Made by a program: the position numbers and the translations under genes. Shown one piece after another: positions 53,555-64,000 of a stretch of DNA of 64,000 nt; positions within the stretch are counted from its first letter, which is position 1, and each line of letters begins with the position of its first letter. Origin of the DNA: Sthenelais limicola (Eukaryota; Annelida; Polychaeta; Phyllodocida; Sigalionidae); the NCBI GenBank assembly GCA_942159475.1, contig OW804097.1, forward strand, positions 51,046,986 through 51,110,985, read 5' to 3'. A model generated the notes under the pieces. It saw only the letters and a program-made list of their open reading frames with translations, made no database searches and had not been told where the DNA came from.

Positions 53555-53612
53555 GATGAACCAAATGATGAACCAAATGATGAACCAAATGATGAACCAA
53601 ATGATGAAATTA
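53555..53612. repeat. 12-bp tandem repeat (ATGATGAACCAA)
   Basis: About four perfect copies of the unit create a short MNQM-repeat open frame. I do not regard that frame as a gene. Confidence 0.75.
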
Positions 53613-53749
53613 ATGTTAATAAAATGTGTGGAATCGACATTCCAAATAATATCAATACTTTTGCCCACAGTTAGCATTAGATCAACATTAAACTAGAGTA
53701 AAAATTAGCAGGTTAAGCTAATGTTCATAAGATTCACCTAGATTTTACA

Positions 53750-54049
53750 TGAATCATTTGGCGTCAAGATAACGTTAATTTAACCTCAAAGTTAACCTTA
53801 ACCCTAACCTAAATCTTAATGTTAAAATTGAAGTTAATATTAACGTCAATATTAACATCAACATTACCTTAATATTAATGTTAAGATTAACGTTAATATT
53901 AATGTTAAGATTAACGTCAATATTAATGTTAATTTTGCGCAAAATTGAGTCCACACATTCACGTATATATTAACGTAAACCATTGACGTAAAGTTGCTCT
54001 AAATATTGACGTGAATTGAGGTAAAGTTAACCTCAATTTGTTACCTGGG
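53750..54049. repeat. TTAACGTTAA-type minisatellite ending in TTGTTACCTGGG
   Basis: Diverged AATATTAACGTCAATATTAA units end with CTCAATTTGTTACCTGGG. This is the inverted equivalent of the border at 30,117. See the 30.1-kb repeat. Confidence 0.55.
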
Positions 54050-54600
54050 AAGTCCCTTAGGCTATTCTCATATACCAGAAATCAGACCAAAGTGAAGTTT
54101 GTTATTAGATGATACATTTACTTTTACTTTTATTTTTAATAAACATTATTTTAGGAATTGTTTTAAAAGTATTGCCTTTAAATTAATGGCTATGAGTTGA
54201 TAAATTTCATTTCTACACATATATTGATATGTATCAAAAATAATAAATAATCAAGGTGCGCTAGTCTATCCATGACAGAAAGCAAAAGAGCAAAGAGAAC
54301 AAATCCGATCACTGTCATGGGCTCCGATCACTGTCATGGGATTTGTGCGATGTGCAATAGCAGCAGATGACACAGGTCATGGGTAATAGGGGAGTCGTCA
54401 TAGTAAAAAGACTCCTTGTAATGGGTGAAAAGATTTCTGTAATGAAGAAATAGTCGGTGCCATGAATCTATTTGTTTTGTAATAGGAAAAGGTGTCTTAG
54501 TAATATGTTTTGGCTATGCGTAAAATGTGAAAAAAAAGAGGAAAAGTTCGCAATATTACATATATCGTACAGATGACGACTCTGGGACGCAACAAACCCC

Positions 54601-54816
54601 TTAACATTCAAGACAGTCTCTAGTAACCTTTCTTATATGGTGTAGCATGTCATCATAATAATTACTCTCATAGACCCTATCATCTGCTAGTAGTGCGAGG
54701 AACGCATCCACATACTTCATGGCAGACATGGTATTTCTGGCGTCCAGTTGTTGCTTCACTGTAGCCACCCCTTCCCTTGACAGATACATATATGGCTTGG
54801 ACATTATATCCCACAA
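54601..54816 (-). CDS. Exon-like fragment of unknown protein
   Basis: A minus-strand frame, continuous for about 70 codons, reads SKPYMYLSREGVATVKQQLD, then ARNTMSAMKYVDAFLALLAD and DDMLHHIRKVTRDCLEC before a stop. It is amphipathic and helical in appearance, and less repetitive than its surroundings. No family, splice partner or polyadenylation signal was identified. It may be the last exon of a gene or a decayed element ORF. Confidence 0.28.
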   Translation of the reverse strand: MWDIMSKPYMYLSREGVATVKQQLDARNTMSAMKYVDAFLALLADDRVYESNYYDDMLHHIRKVTRDCLEC

Positions 54817-55282
54817 ACCAACGAAGAGAGGCAGTAGATGCTTGTAGTATTTTTATTTTGGCTCGGAGGCATTTGTATTTCATTTTCATTTCAAATCAAC
54901 TCATTAAATGAAAGAAATAAAAATAACAAAAAACAAAGTCTGTCCGCCGACTGCTGTGCAGCTTTGTAAAGTGTTTGAACTTGCCGCCTAGGTTGCTAGG
55001 CAAGTCATTAGCCGTGAAGTATTTCCGGTTCCGATTAGGCCCGCGGATATAAATGTATATGAAACATATACACACCATCCTGGATGCATGAACATGAGAT
55101 AATATATTCACTTTGCACTCTGCCAATAAATTTGATGTATATAGGTGGGAGGCGAGAGGTGAAGTGAGGTGAGAGTGAAGGGAGTGTATTTCTAGGGTTG
55201 ACTGACCACTAGGTAGCGTGTTGGTCAGTCTAGGTGTGTTAGGTGCTGCAATAATGCCCCAGAATCGCATATAGCGACTGCT

Positions 55283-55690
55283 GAACATATATGGGTGAGA
55301 AGTTAGCCACACAGTATTACTGCAGGCAATGTTTCATATATAGACTCTATGGGTGAGAAGTTAGCCACACAGTATTACTGTAGGCAATGTTTCATACAGA
55401 GACCCTATGGGCGAGAAGTTAGCCACACAGTATTACTGTAGGCAATGTCTCATTCATATACTTTATGGGTAAGAAGTTACCCACATCGTATTACTGTATA
55501 GGCAACAGTTCATACATAGACTCCATGGGTGAGAAGTTAGCCACATAGTATTACTGTAGGCAACATTTCATATATGAGTGAGAAGTTAGCCACACAGTAT
55601 TACTGTTGGCAATGTTTCATGCATACACTCTATGGGTGAGAAGTTAGCCACACAGTATTACAATAGGCAATCATTCATACATGAGCAATT
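55283..55690. repeat. Tandem repeat, about 59-bp unit
   Basis: The unit GGTGAGAAGTTAGCCACACA, GTATTACTGTAGGCAATGTT, then TCATACATAGACTCTAT is repeated about seven times with small changes. Confidence 0.85.
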
Positions 55691-55900
55691 CCACCAAAAA
55701 TGCATCATTTGGCCATCCAAGGCTGAAAATTCATAATTTTGTTAAGTTGCTTCCATTGATTTATTTTTTCTCGTACATAAACTAGATATATTGCTGCTAA
55801 TATAGACGAAATTGGGAATGTTAATGATAAATATTGTGGTCAGGGCAGCTTGGCAGAGACTGTGACCTGAATTCTGATGGTAAGGGCTAGAATATGTACA
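55682..55900. mobile_element. One end of the TGAGCAATTCCACC element family
   Basis: It starts ATGAGCAATTCCACCAAAAA. About 220 bp match, in inverted orientation, the right arm of the 25,034-27,276 element, including CATAAACTAGATATA and GACGAAATTGGGAATGTTAA. I found no partner end downstream, so this is a partial copy. Confidence 0.55.
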
Positions 55901-57540
55901 AATGTATCAATAACATTGTTTCCCCCTCGTTTCCCTGTTAAGTTGATTTGCATACTTGTTTCAATTGTTTATGAAGGTAAATATAAGTTATATTTGGGTA
56001 TTTAGAGGAAAAAATATAGGCCATGAGCCGCCCTGCCTAAATGTGGCTAAAAACACGTTTTCGTGACCCATCTCAGGGAACTACATAAAGATGAGTGATT
56101 CTAGACCACCTTGACCTATAGAATCCGAATCTGCTTGTTGGCAGTTCCAAATCTTGCACAATTCGGAGTTATTTGACATTTTTGGGTGAAAATCGACCAT
56201 TTCTCAAGTTAGGAATATATATGGTAGATAAATATTTTATAACTTTGTGAGTTTTGGTCCAAATATATTTAAACCTGGTATACACAAAGCTAACACTTAG
56301 AGCCAGATGGAGAAATGTCACAAATACTAAGTAACTCATTTTTTCAGAAATATTATCAAATTTTAATAATTTTTTGAGAATAAATGTTATTATATCTATT
56401 GGCATAAACCAATGACTGATAAAATACTTCACAATATCATGAATCTATACTTAGTCCTGCATATGTATTTGTATATTAGACAAAAGAACATTGACAATCT
56501 ATCAATATCACAAGCAAAACTTCCAATCGCCAACATTTAATGTGAAGCTCATTAAATTCTTTTTCTCGAGCATAAAACAATGCTATGACATAATACCCCG
56601 ATGGGCAATTGTGCGCAATATATGCGCACAAAACGGGTGCAACTGAATGCGCAATAATTCTGAGATGAGAGTTTACATTTTTTGCTCAATTTTAATTGCG
56701 GTGAAAAACGCATAAATTGCGTATACTTTTTGCATATATAATGCGCAATCATTAGGTGCTTTTTATGATACATATAATGCAGAATTATTGCGAATTTTGA
56801 GCGCAATTCTATGGCATATATATGTGCGCATCTTTTGTGCCTATAGATTGCATAGGCCTATATTATCTGGTTGGGCATGGGGTAATATATTGGTGCATCA
56901 TTCATTAATTCATCTTTATTGAACATTCATTTATTTTCATTGCATTTTCATTGCATCTTTTTCCTTCATCGTTTTTCCTTTTGTCTTAGTCGCATGGGAT
57001 GGAAGCACATATTATACGCATCTATAGTGGTACCTGACATAAGAAAATAAAACATAATACAAATCCCCAGTTGGTGACATTTTTTATCTGCTAAGGATAT
57101 ACTTTTCTTTTATTGAAGATAAGTGACGAGGATAGAATCAATGTGACTGCTGTGGGGAAAGGAGGTACAGGTATAATGAAATGAATTAAAATAATAGGGA
57201 TGTATACTTATGACGCAATAAGGTATAACATATTATCCCCCAACAACAGAAAACACAATCAAAGTCGCAATAAATTGAATACTTGTTGAGTATACAGTGG
57301 TCAGCTTTAAACAGATCCAAGATTATGCTGATGCTTACTGTATAAGATCCATGGTGCATGTTGCACTGTTTTGGCGTGGGAACTGAAAGGAGAGCGCTGA
57401 CCATATGTGGAGATGTGACAATGACGGGCACTGGTGCAGTTGGTCCCGTGAACGTCAATGGCGGCGCAGCGGCCTGGCAGGTAGGGGGTGTGGGGGAGGC
57501 TTCAGCTAGGTTCCTTTGGCTGAATTTGGATGCGATATTG
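55900..57540. other. Gene-free stretch with TGCGCAAT-rich segment
   Basis: No exon is supported. Between 56,605 and 56,830 the motifs TGCGCAAT, ATTGCGCA and GTGCGCA recur, and the two edges (GTGCGCAATATATGCGCACA near 56,610; ATATATGTGCGCATC near 56,815) are partly inverted. That suggests a small non-autonomous element. Confidence 0.35.
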
Positions 57541-57545
57541 GTTTG

Positions 57546-57705
57546 GTGGTGGTTGCTGCCGTGTAGACTGGGGTGGCATGGCATTGATGGAAGTGGCCAG
57601 GGCCTCTAAATACGCCAGCTGATGGCAGTTTGCCTCTGCTGTTTCTTCTGTCAGAAAGCGGTTTTCCTCTGCTCTTTCCTCTCTCAGAAGGCGGTTTTTA
57701 CGTAT
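57546..57705 (-). pseudogene. C-terminal coding fragment cut by the long-inverted-repeat element
   Basis: The minus strand reads KNRLLREERAEENRFLTEET, then NCHQLAYLEALATSINAMPP and QPPPNQYRIQIQPKEPS to a stop at about 57,547. The acidic/basic helix followed by a Pro/Gln-rich tail resembles the C-terminal part of Myb/SANT-like proteins, such as those that accompany Harbinger transposons. This is a weak resemblance. The upstream part is missing because the element inserted at 57,706. Confidence 0.35.
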
Positions 57706-59130
57706 TAGTCCAGTAGAAATAGGGTTGAACCTAGAACAAATTGCAACGTAGGTTTTTTCAATGGTTTTAGGTACTATTAGTACCCCTTATCAACATACTA
57801 AAAGTCTATAAAAATCTAGGTGGGGGAACACCCCCAAAATCGCAAAAAACAAAGTGGCCGCCAGTAAACCTTTGAAATACCATAACTTGGGTTAAAATCA
57901 ACTTATATTCAAGTGTGAATATACTTTCTTAATGTTTTGAGGCATGAGGAACACAGTGGAATATGAATAAAGTTGATACAAGCAATAATTAGTGAGTAAT
58001 TATGCTATTTACTAAGAAAAGGGAGGAAAAATCACCTAAATTACCTCCTGTGAAGTGGTAACAAATATAATTCAAGTTGTATAAGGGCATTCATGACCAA
58101 GGACACTAGGTAACATGTTTCTATGGCCATAAATGTACTACAAACATTTTAAATAATTATAAATACTACCATGGTGAATGGCATAAAGACCATGCTACCA
58201 TTAGACTAATTGTATGCCCTCCTGGCTTTCATCATTAGCATATAGGTTGTTTGCAGTCATCTCTGCAATGGCCCTGTTAAAAAGTTAATTTTTCTGCAAG
58301 AACACTCTGAGTGTTGCAGCAGATAATTCGGTCACAGTTGGGGGCTGGGGGTGGGGGTGGCTGCCCCCCCCCCCCACTCTGGATCCACCACTGATTGGTC
58401 AGAAGCAAGAAACAAGTCAGTAGATACAGGTCTAACCTATTCATCTTGGAATTTCCATCACCAATTATCAGGGAGAGAGTGGGGTTGTAAAACAGGGTTG
58501 TACAAAGGTGAACACAAGTATATGGCTATGGTACTTAGTAGCAGTGGGTGGAGATGGTAGGAGCTGTAGATTTGTGGTAAGTTTACCAGGGAAGTACAGG
58601 TGCTGTAACAACAAATTTAAAATTGCCAATATTTCTTATGCTGGAGTTCATCCTGACTTCGGTTGAAATTGTCAGTGTTGTGCTATCAGTGTGTACACAT
58701 TTATATGGAAACGAACACTATTAGAACACATGTCATTTCCACATACCAGAAGACAGTGGATGCACAAGCTGGACTGCCACCTGTACCACATGTTAATGTT
58801 CAATTCATTAGCATAGTAAAAATCACTTTAGAACTAACTGGCCTTGAGTTTACATCTCTCATTATTTTTATCCACAGCTCCAACGATTTTTATTTTAATA
58901 TAGAGTAAATATTATTCTTTAGGGAATATTGCTTTTATTTAACTTATACCATATACTATGATAGGATGTAAGGAGGTTGGTTTCTGACTTACTGTACACA
59001 ATGCCCACAAGTTTTATTCGACCAGGGATGTGACAAGAAGCTGTAGGCATGTACAATGTACCTGCCTTATTGTAATATCTTTGTATTGTCTGATTGTTGT
59101 ATAAACATACTAAATATAAAAAAAACAGTA

Positions 59131-61192
59131 TATGGTCGATTCCAGCGAAATGGGGGCCATTTTGTGTTTTTTATCATTTTATCCAATCGTTATAATTTTT
59201 ATGTCATTGAATAAAGATGGTCAAAGGATGAAAAGCCCAAAATCTTAGCTCTTAACTCATGAAATTCTGGGAACTAGTGGTAGTAGAAGTTTTTGCATTG
59301 AAAATTAGTGATAGATTACGAATGACATCCCTAAAGATTGAATATAGCATATTTGTATATATTAAGTTGGAAATATCCCAATTTTAATCATTTAAAAACA
59401 TCTAGAACCGCTTAACTTAGTTTAGAATGTTAAAAAAAATTGTTTTTTTTTAATTTTTGTTATTTTGTGCGTGTATTTAAACATCTTTGCTGCCTACCCT
59501 TCCTTGAGTTTATCATAAGTGACTTTGTGTTAACTCTTGCACAATATCTCATATCCCATAAAGAGTCAATCTCTGAATCTGTCATTAAACTGAACAATTA
59601 GGGCTGTACATAGGTGAAAACCATTTGTACCTAGTACATTTATCAATATATTTAGCCACAATTGAAAATGCATACGTAATCTATCGCTACAGTCATTTCT
59701 GGCCATATTGGGCTTATTAACCAATATCATATGATAGCTAAGGTAATAACACTGCTATTGTTATCACTTATTTATTTCTATTTATTAATTACAAGGTGAC
59801 TTTCATTGAATAACCATCATATTTTCAACAAAAAAGCTGAATTTATATTTTTTTCTGATATTTTTACATTTTTCAATTAATGCGATTTCTCATTTATTTG
59901 CCATAATCTATGAAAAAAATTACATTTTTATGAAAATATTCATGTGATTTCTTTGACTTTATTTCTTCCCATACATTCTGAACAAAAAAAATCATTTGAA
60001 AAAGATTTCTGCCTTCAGAAATACCCCTTTTCCATTGCATTCGTAATCTATCCTGCATTCGTAATCTATCCTGCATTCGTAATCTATCGTTTTTTAAAAG
60101 AAAAATGTCATTTAAAGATGGATTTCATGTTATTTCTCTAACATCTTTCTTTCCATATATTCGAAACAATATACATTACTCCATGATTATTCCTACTTCC
60201 AGAAATATCCCTTTACCAGTGTCTTTTTGCAATCAATTATATCATTTGTAATATATCTGTGATCTTTTATTTTTGGTATTCCATGAGAAATGTTGCTATT
60301 TAATGAAAGAAATTGTGTCAGTTCTCTGACTTTTTCCCTTGTCAGATAGTCTAAACAATAAAAATTAATCATAAATGATTCTTGCTTCAGAAATAGCATT
60401 TTTAGTATGTCATTCGTAATCTATCATTGCATACGTAATCTATCGCGATAGATTACGTATGCCATTTTAATCACATGTATAAGAGAAATAATAAGATATC
60501 TTAGTATTTTGGTTGATGTTACCTATCAAGATATGAGCAATGATCAAATATACCAAAGATGGTAGCTTATAGTTTATTATTTATTTATCAAACATTGCTA
60601 TTGGTCATGCTACATAGGAATTCAACACAAATACAATTTATGCATCTGTAATCGCTCTAGGAGCTGTAAAAATTGTTGCAGAACCAAGAAAATTGGGGAT
60701 AATTTACAAAACACAACTAGTAATATATTTGAGAAATATCTGTCATTAATCTACAAACCACCCAAAAATATGTAGGAAAAACATGTCATTCGTAATCTAT
60801 CGCTTAGGGTAAAATTGAGAGGACTTTGTCATGAACAACTGAGCCTTGTTGCTTCATATTTGATGATAATAAAAACATATTTGTTCCTATGCATTGACAA
60901 GCCCTTCCAGTATATTTTGACCACATTTCATTGTTTTAAAATGTTCTCTGATAATAAATATCTATCCAATAATGCAATATTTAGGGTTTGCATTCGTAAT
61001 CTATCGCTGGTAAATTTTGGCCACTGCAGAGATACCCTACATGCAAAAAAATAAAATTATAGTAGAGTTAGACAGGCCCGTTACATGTTTATCTCAAGAA
61101 AATATGAAGGCCGTACCATCAATTTTTTTCCATTTAAAGCCAAAAATGCAGAAAAGTAGGTTTTGGCCCCGATCTCACTGGAATCGACCATA
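59131..61192. mobile_element. TA-flanked element with dispersed CATTCGTAATCTATCG motif
   Basis: The left terminus is TATGGTCGATTCCAGCGAAA. The right terminus is its inverse with a few mismatches over about 32 bp, flanked by TA on both sides. The motif CATTCGTAATCTATC(G) or its complement is scattered at about 59,307, 59,668, 60,038-60,088 (three copies), 60,411, 60,430, 60,445 (inverted), 60,788 and 60,990. No ORF of note is present. Confidence 0.6.
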
Positions 61193-61932
61193 TACACCCA
61201 TTCACTCTACATGCTCCCCTATGTCAGGAACTGGTCATTGCTACAAAGGTCCTTTTCCATAAAATATTAGACATTTCTTTCTCTCCATGTTATCTTTATT
61301 CTGGCATATGATATATTCTTACATTGTTTACCTGAACCAAAGTGAACAGAAGTAAGCTTCTGCAAGGAATGAATAATTTAAACCAAGGCAGGTATGCTCT
61401 AAAGCCATGTCCTATGCTATTTCTTTCAGTCATAGTCTTTCCTCTTGTCATACCCTTATTTGATCAGCAATTGAGGGCATTCTCAAATTATATTAGCACA
61501 ACATTTGATGGGACAGCCCTTCACTACTTCATTGAACCCAAACTGAAATAATGCAATAGTACACCCTCTTGGAACTTATCATGAACAAATTTTTTCCATT
61601 CTTCTAATTTACATGTTCTGTAGATGAAGAGTGTCAACAGTACTCTTTCGTATAGTGGTGTCACATAACATAACCAGGAAAGAGCAATTCTGGTATGGAT
61701 TGCAGGTACAAATTCAAGTTTTCAGTCCTTTCTGCTTTGATACATTTGATGAGGATACTAATCATTTTATTATAGCAATTATTATGACAAGGCCTCCACA
61801 TTTGAAAGCAAAGCTCTGCTTTCTTATCTACAGTGCCTCAGGTGTCTGTAGAAGGTGGGTCCTCTTTTGTTCACCAGTTAGATGTCATGTACAGTCCATA
61901 AGTGTAAACAATCTCTGCTCTGTAAACAATCC

Positions 61933-62310
61933 TCAACTTCTAGTTAAACCAAGTTGGCATTCCTGCTCAGACAGTAGGCATCCAACAAAGTGTTGAAAGG
62001 TGTTCATCTTTCTAGTTAAACCAAGATGGCATTTCTGCTTAGACAGTAGGCATCCAACAAAGTGTTGAAAGGTGTTCATCTTTCTAGTTAAACCAAGTTG
62101 GCATTCCTGCTCAGACAGTAGGCATCCAACAAAGTGTTGAAAGGTGTTCATCTTTCTAGTTAAACCAAGATGGCATTTCTGCTTAGACAGTAGGCATCCA
62201 ACAAAGTGTTGAAAGGTGTTCATCTTTCTAGTTAAACCAAGATGGCATTTCTGCTTAGACAGTAGGCATCCAACAAAGTGTTGAAAGGTGTTCAGTGCCA
62301 CATTCACAGG
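61933..62310 (-). repeat. 70-72-bp tandem repeat derived from a LINE 3' coding end
   Basis: Five units on the minus strand encode NTFQHFVGCLLSKQKCHLGL followed by TRKM. The unit matches the segment immediately upstream (EHLSTLCWMPTV region) in a shifted frame, so the array grew from the end of the adjacent fragment. Confidence 0.75.
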
Positions 62311-62485
62311 TTACATCATTATCCCCTACCTGGTACCCACACTTCATTGCACCCAATGTAGAGCAGCCAATCCCTGATGTTAGCCTCTTGAGGCATTTCC
62401 ATTCAGATAATTTTTGGTCAGTACCAGGCAGAAGATCTTTAGCACTCATGGCCATAGATCCTGGCTGGCAACCCTCATTTCCCAT
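62255..62485 (-). pseudogene. C-terminal fragment of a non-LTR retrotransposon polyprotein
   Basis: The minus-strand frame reads WKCLKRLTSGIGCSTLGAMK, then CGYQVGDNDVTCECGTEHLS. This fits the C-terminal zinc-like motif of LINE reverse transcriptases ('LnRLRtG.g.......WG......C.CG..eQT..H'). The RT core is absent. It is a short relic within the long-inverted-repeat element. Confidence 0.5.
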
Positions 62486-64000
62486 AGTGTTACCCAGGTA
62501 CTGACTACTTCATTGGAATGGACCTTAATGAGGAAGCTCCTTCTTGATGTGAGTTTTCTGATTGCTGGCTTAACTAAACAAGGGATGTCGCTCATATGTA
62601 GTCTGGTGCTGGCATTCTTTATGGTGGATCTCTGGTGGTGCTATGCCTGAGAGGATGTATCAGCTTTCTGTTAGTGTTGGTCTTAGACATCTGGTAGTTA
62701 GTTAGGAGGTTGCATTTATGGCCGGTCAACTTTCTTAGCATTAGCAACTTATTCAGTAGAACATCACTGCTCTAACCTGCTTAGATGGATCCCCCAGTTA
62801 AATGGTTGTAGGCTGGATATATCAGTTAGATGTTGTTACTTTCACATGACAGAACTACCAATGGCTACTTTCTTCTGCTGGCCTGGGTAACTGCAGCAGA
62901 CTGAGACATTCTTGCAGAAAAATGAACTTGGGGCATGTTCCAGCTTGTGGTTTATTACAATGGTGACTGTGAAAATAGTTCAGCTGCTAATGATGAACAT
63001 CAGGAAGACATATATACAGTGCCTTATGCAGCAGGCAAATAACAGCACTGTCTTTATTTTAGTTATAACGATAATTTTTACTAATTACAGAGGTTGTATT
63101 ACTGTTAGGGCTACAGAAATAATTTACCTACTTTAGTGTCCTCAGTAATAAATACCCTTATACAATTTGAATGATACATTTTTCAATTTGCACAGTCCAG
63201 TTTGAGTCAGTTTTTTCCATCTTTTTCTCAATATTAGTCGAATTTCATTTATCGAGTATTGGTTTTATTGATTTTATTTACATTCCATTGGATTTCTCAT
63301 GCTTAAAACATAGAAAACTGTATTAACACTTGAATATACATTGATCTTACATTAAGTTATGGCATTTTAAAGGGTAAGTGGTCAGGAGGACATACGGTAC
63401 AAGGTTACTTACAAAAAAGTCTAATGGCATCTTGGTCTTTATGCAATTTACCATAATGGTATTTATTTATAATTATTTAAAGTTTTTGTATTATATTTGC
63501 GCTACAGAAATATGTTATTAACTGTCCTTGGTCATGAATGACCTTATGCAATTTGAATTATATTATTTTGTTATCACTTCACAGGAGGTAATTTAGCTGA
63601 TTTTTCCTCTCTTTTCTTAGTAATTAGCATAATTACTCACTAATTATTGATTGTATCAATTTCATTTATATACCATTGGATTCCTCATGCCTCAAAACAT
63701 TAAAAAAGTGTATTCATATTTGAATATAAGTTGATTTTAACCCAAGTTATGGTATTCCAAGGTTTACTGGCGGCCATTTTGTTTTTTGCGATTTTGGGGG
63801 TGTTCCCCCACCTAGATTTTTATAGACTTTTAGTATGATGATAAGGGGTACTAATAGTACCCAAAACCGTTGAAAAAACCTACGTTGCAATTTGTCCTAG
63901 GTTAGGCCCTTTTTTTGCTTAGATCTACTGGACTATATAGGACTATATACAATACATGCAGCATATAAGACATCTACCCTCTGTGACTGCACGATAGCAT

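Larger units (their letters stand above)
57708..63933. mobile_element. Long-inverted-repeat DNA element, copy 2
   Basis: The left terminus reads GTCCAGTAGAAAT (57,708) and the right ends CTACTGGAC (63,933), with TA on both sides. Extending each by TA gives flanking TAT triplets. Inverted similarity, including ATCTAGGTGGGGGAACACCC, GGCCGCCAGTAAACC and ATTACCTCCTGTGAAGTG, runs to about 58,120 on the left and 63,540 on the right. Much of it matches the arms of the 6,188-16,333 element. Both start TAGTCYAGT. No transposase is seen. Inside are another small element (59,131-61,192) and LINE fragments. Confidence 0.7.

Noticed and set aside
53448..53696. 82-codon ORF with MNQM repeats
   Set aside because: It is produced by a 12-bp tandem repeat and has no further support.
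58351..58560. 69-codon plus-strand ORF near the left arm of the second long-inverted-repeat element
   Set aside because: It begins in a C/G homopolymer tract and shows no motif or splice support.

Overview
The window is animal nuclear DNA. It is AT-rich and intron-bearing, has no operons, and is dominated by nested mobile elements. Three tyrosine-recombinase retrotransposons of Ngaro/DIRS type, an intron-rich KDZ (Kyakuja-Dileera-Zisupton) transposon and a copy of an uncharacterised multicopy protein family together suggest a marine invertebrate (mollusc, echinoderm, hemichordate, cephalochordate or cnidarian). The species cannot be fixed from the sequence alone.

Layout. 1-0.98 kb: flank with a small ORF fragment. 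0.98-5.76 kb: Ngaro element 1 (minus strand) with one frameshift in RT. 6.19-16.33 kb: a long-inverted-repeat element holding a TTAA-flanked piggyBac-like element (7.35-13.63 kb), which holds Ngaro element 2 (7.47-13.18 kb, all three ORFs open). 19.99-23.27 kb: Ngaro element 3, deleted and frameshifted. 24.5-28.8 kb: a broken gene of an uncharacterised animal family, split by a 2.24 kb TA-flanked element. 28.9-32.3 kb: tandem repeats and foldback sequences. 32.8-33.0 kb: a possible host terminal exon. 33.3-52.7 kb: the KDZ giant transposon. 53.7-57.7 kb: repeats. 57.7-63.9 kb: a second long-inverted-repeat element with a smaller element nested in it.

The central result is a complete 19,389 bp KDZ element at 33,325-52,713. 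It is bounded by an 8-bp target duplication (ATTGTATT) and short inverted ends. Splicing by eye joins 11 minus-strand exons into an uninterrupted 685-residue KDZ transposase with consistent phases. Its cargo is a 10-exon, 963-residue protein of unknown function with a minisatellite exon, an SGNH-hydrolase-like protein, a two-exon 90-residue charged protein, a doubtful 126-residue ORF, and two paralogous 132-134-residue coiled-coil-like proteins plus the relic of a third. Both paralogues carry, 30-36 nt after the stop, a hairpin almost identical to the replication-dependent histone 3'-end stem-loop. This raises the possibility that the element ties part of its gene expression to S phase. I know of no description of this combination, but could not search for one.

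Within each Ngaro element, gag, RT/RNase H and tyrosine recombinase are encoded in series between split direct repeats (A1-ORFs-B1-A2-B2). All coordinates and splice junctions were derived by reading; no alignment or database search was run.
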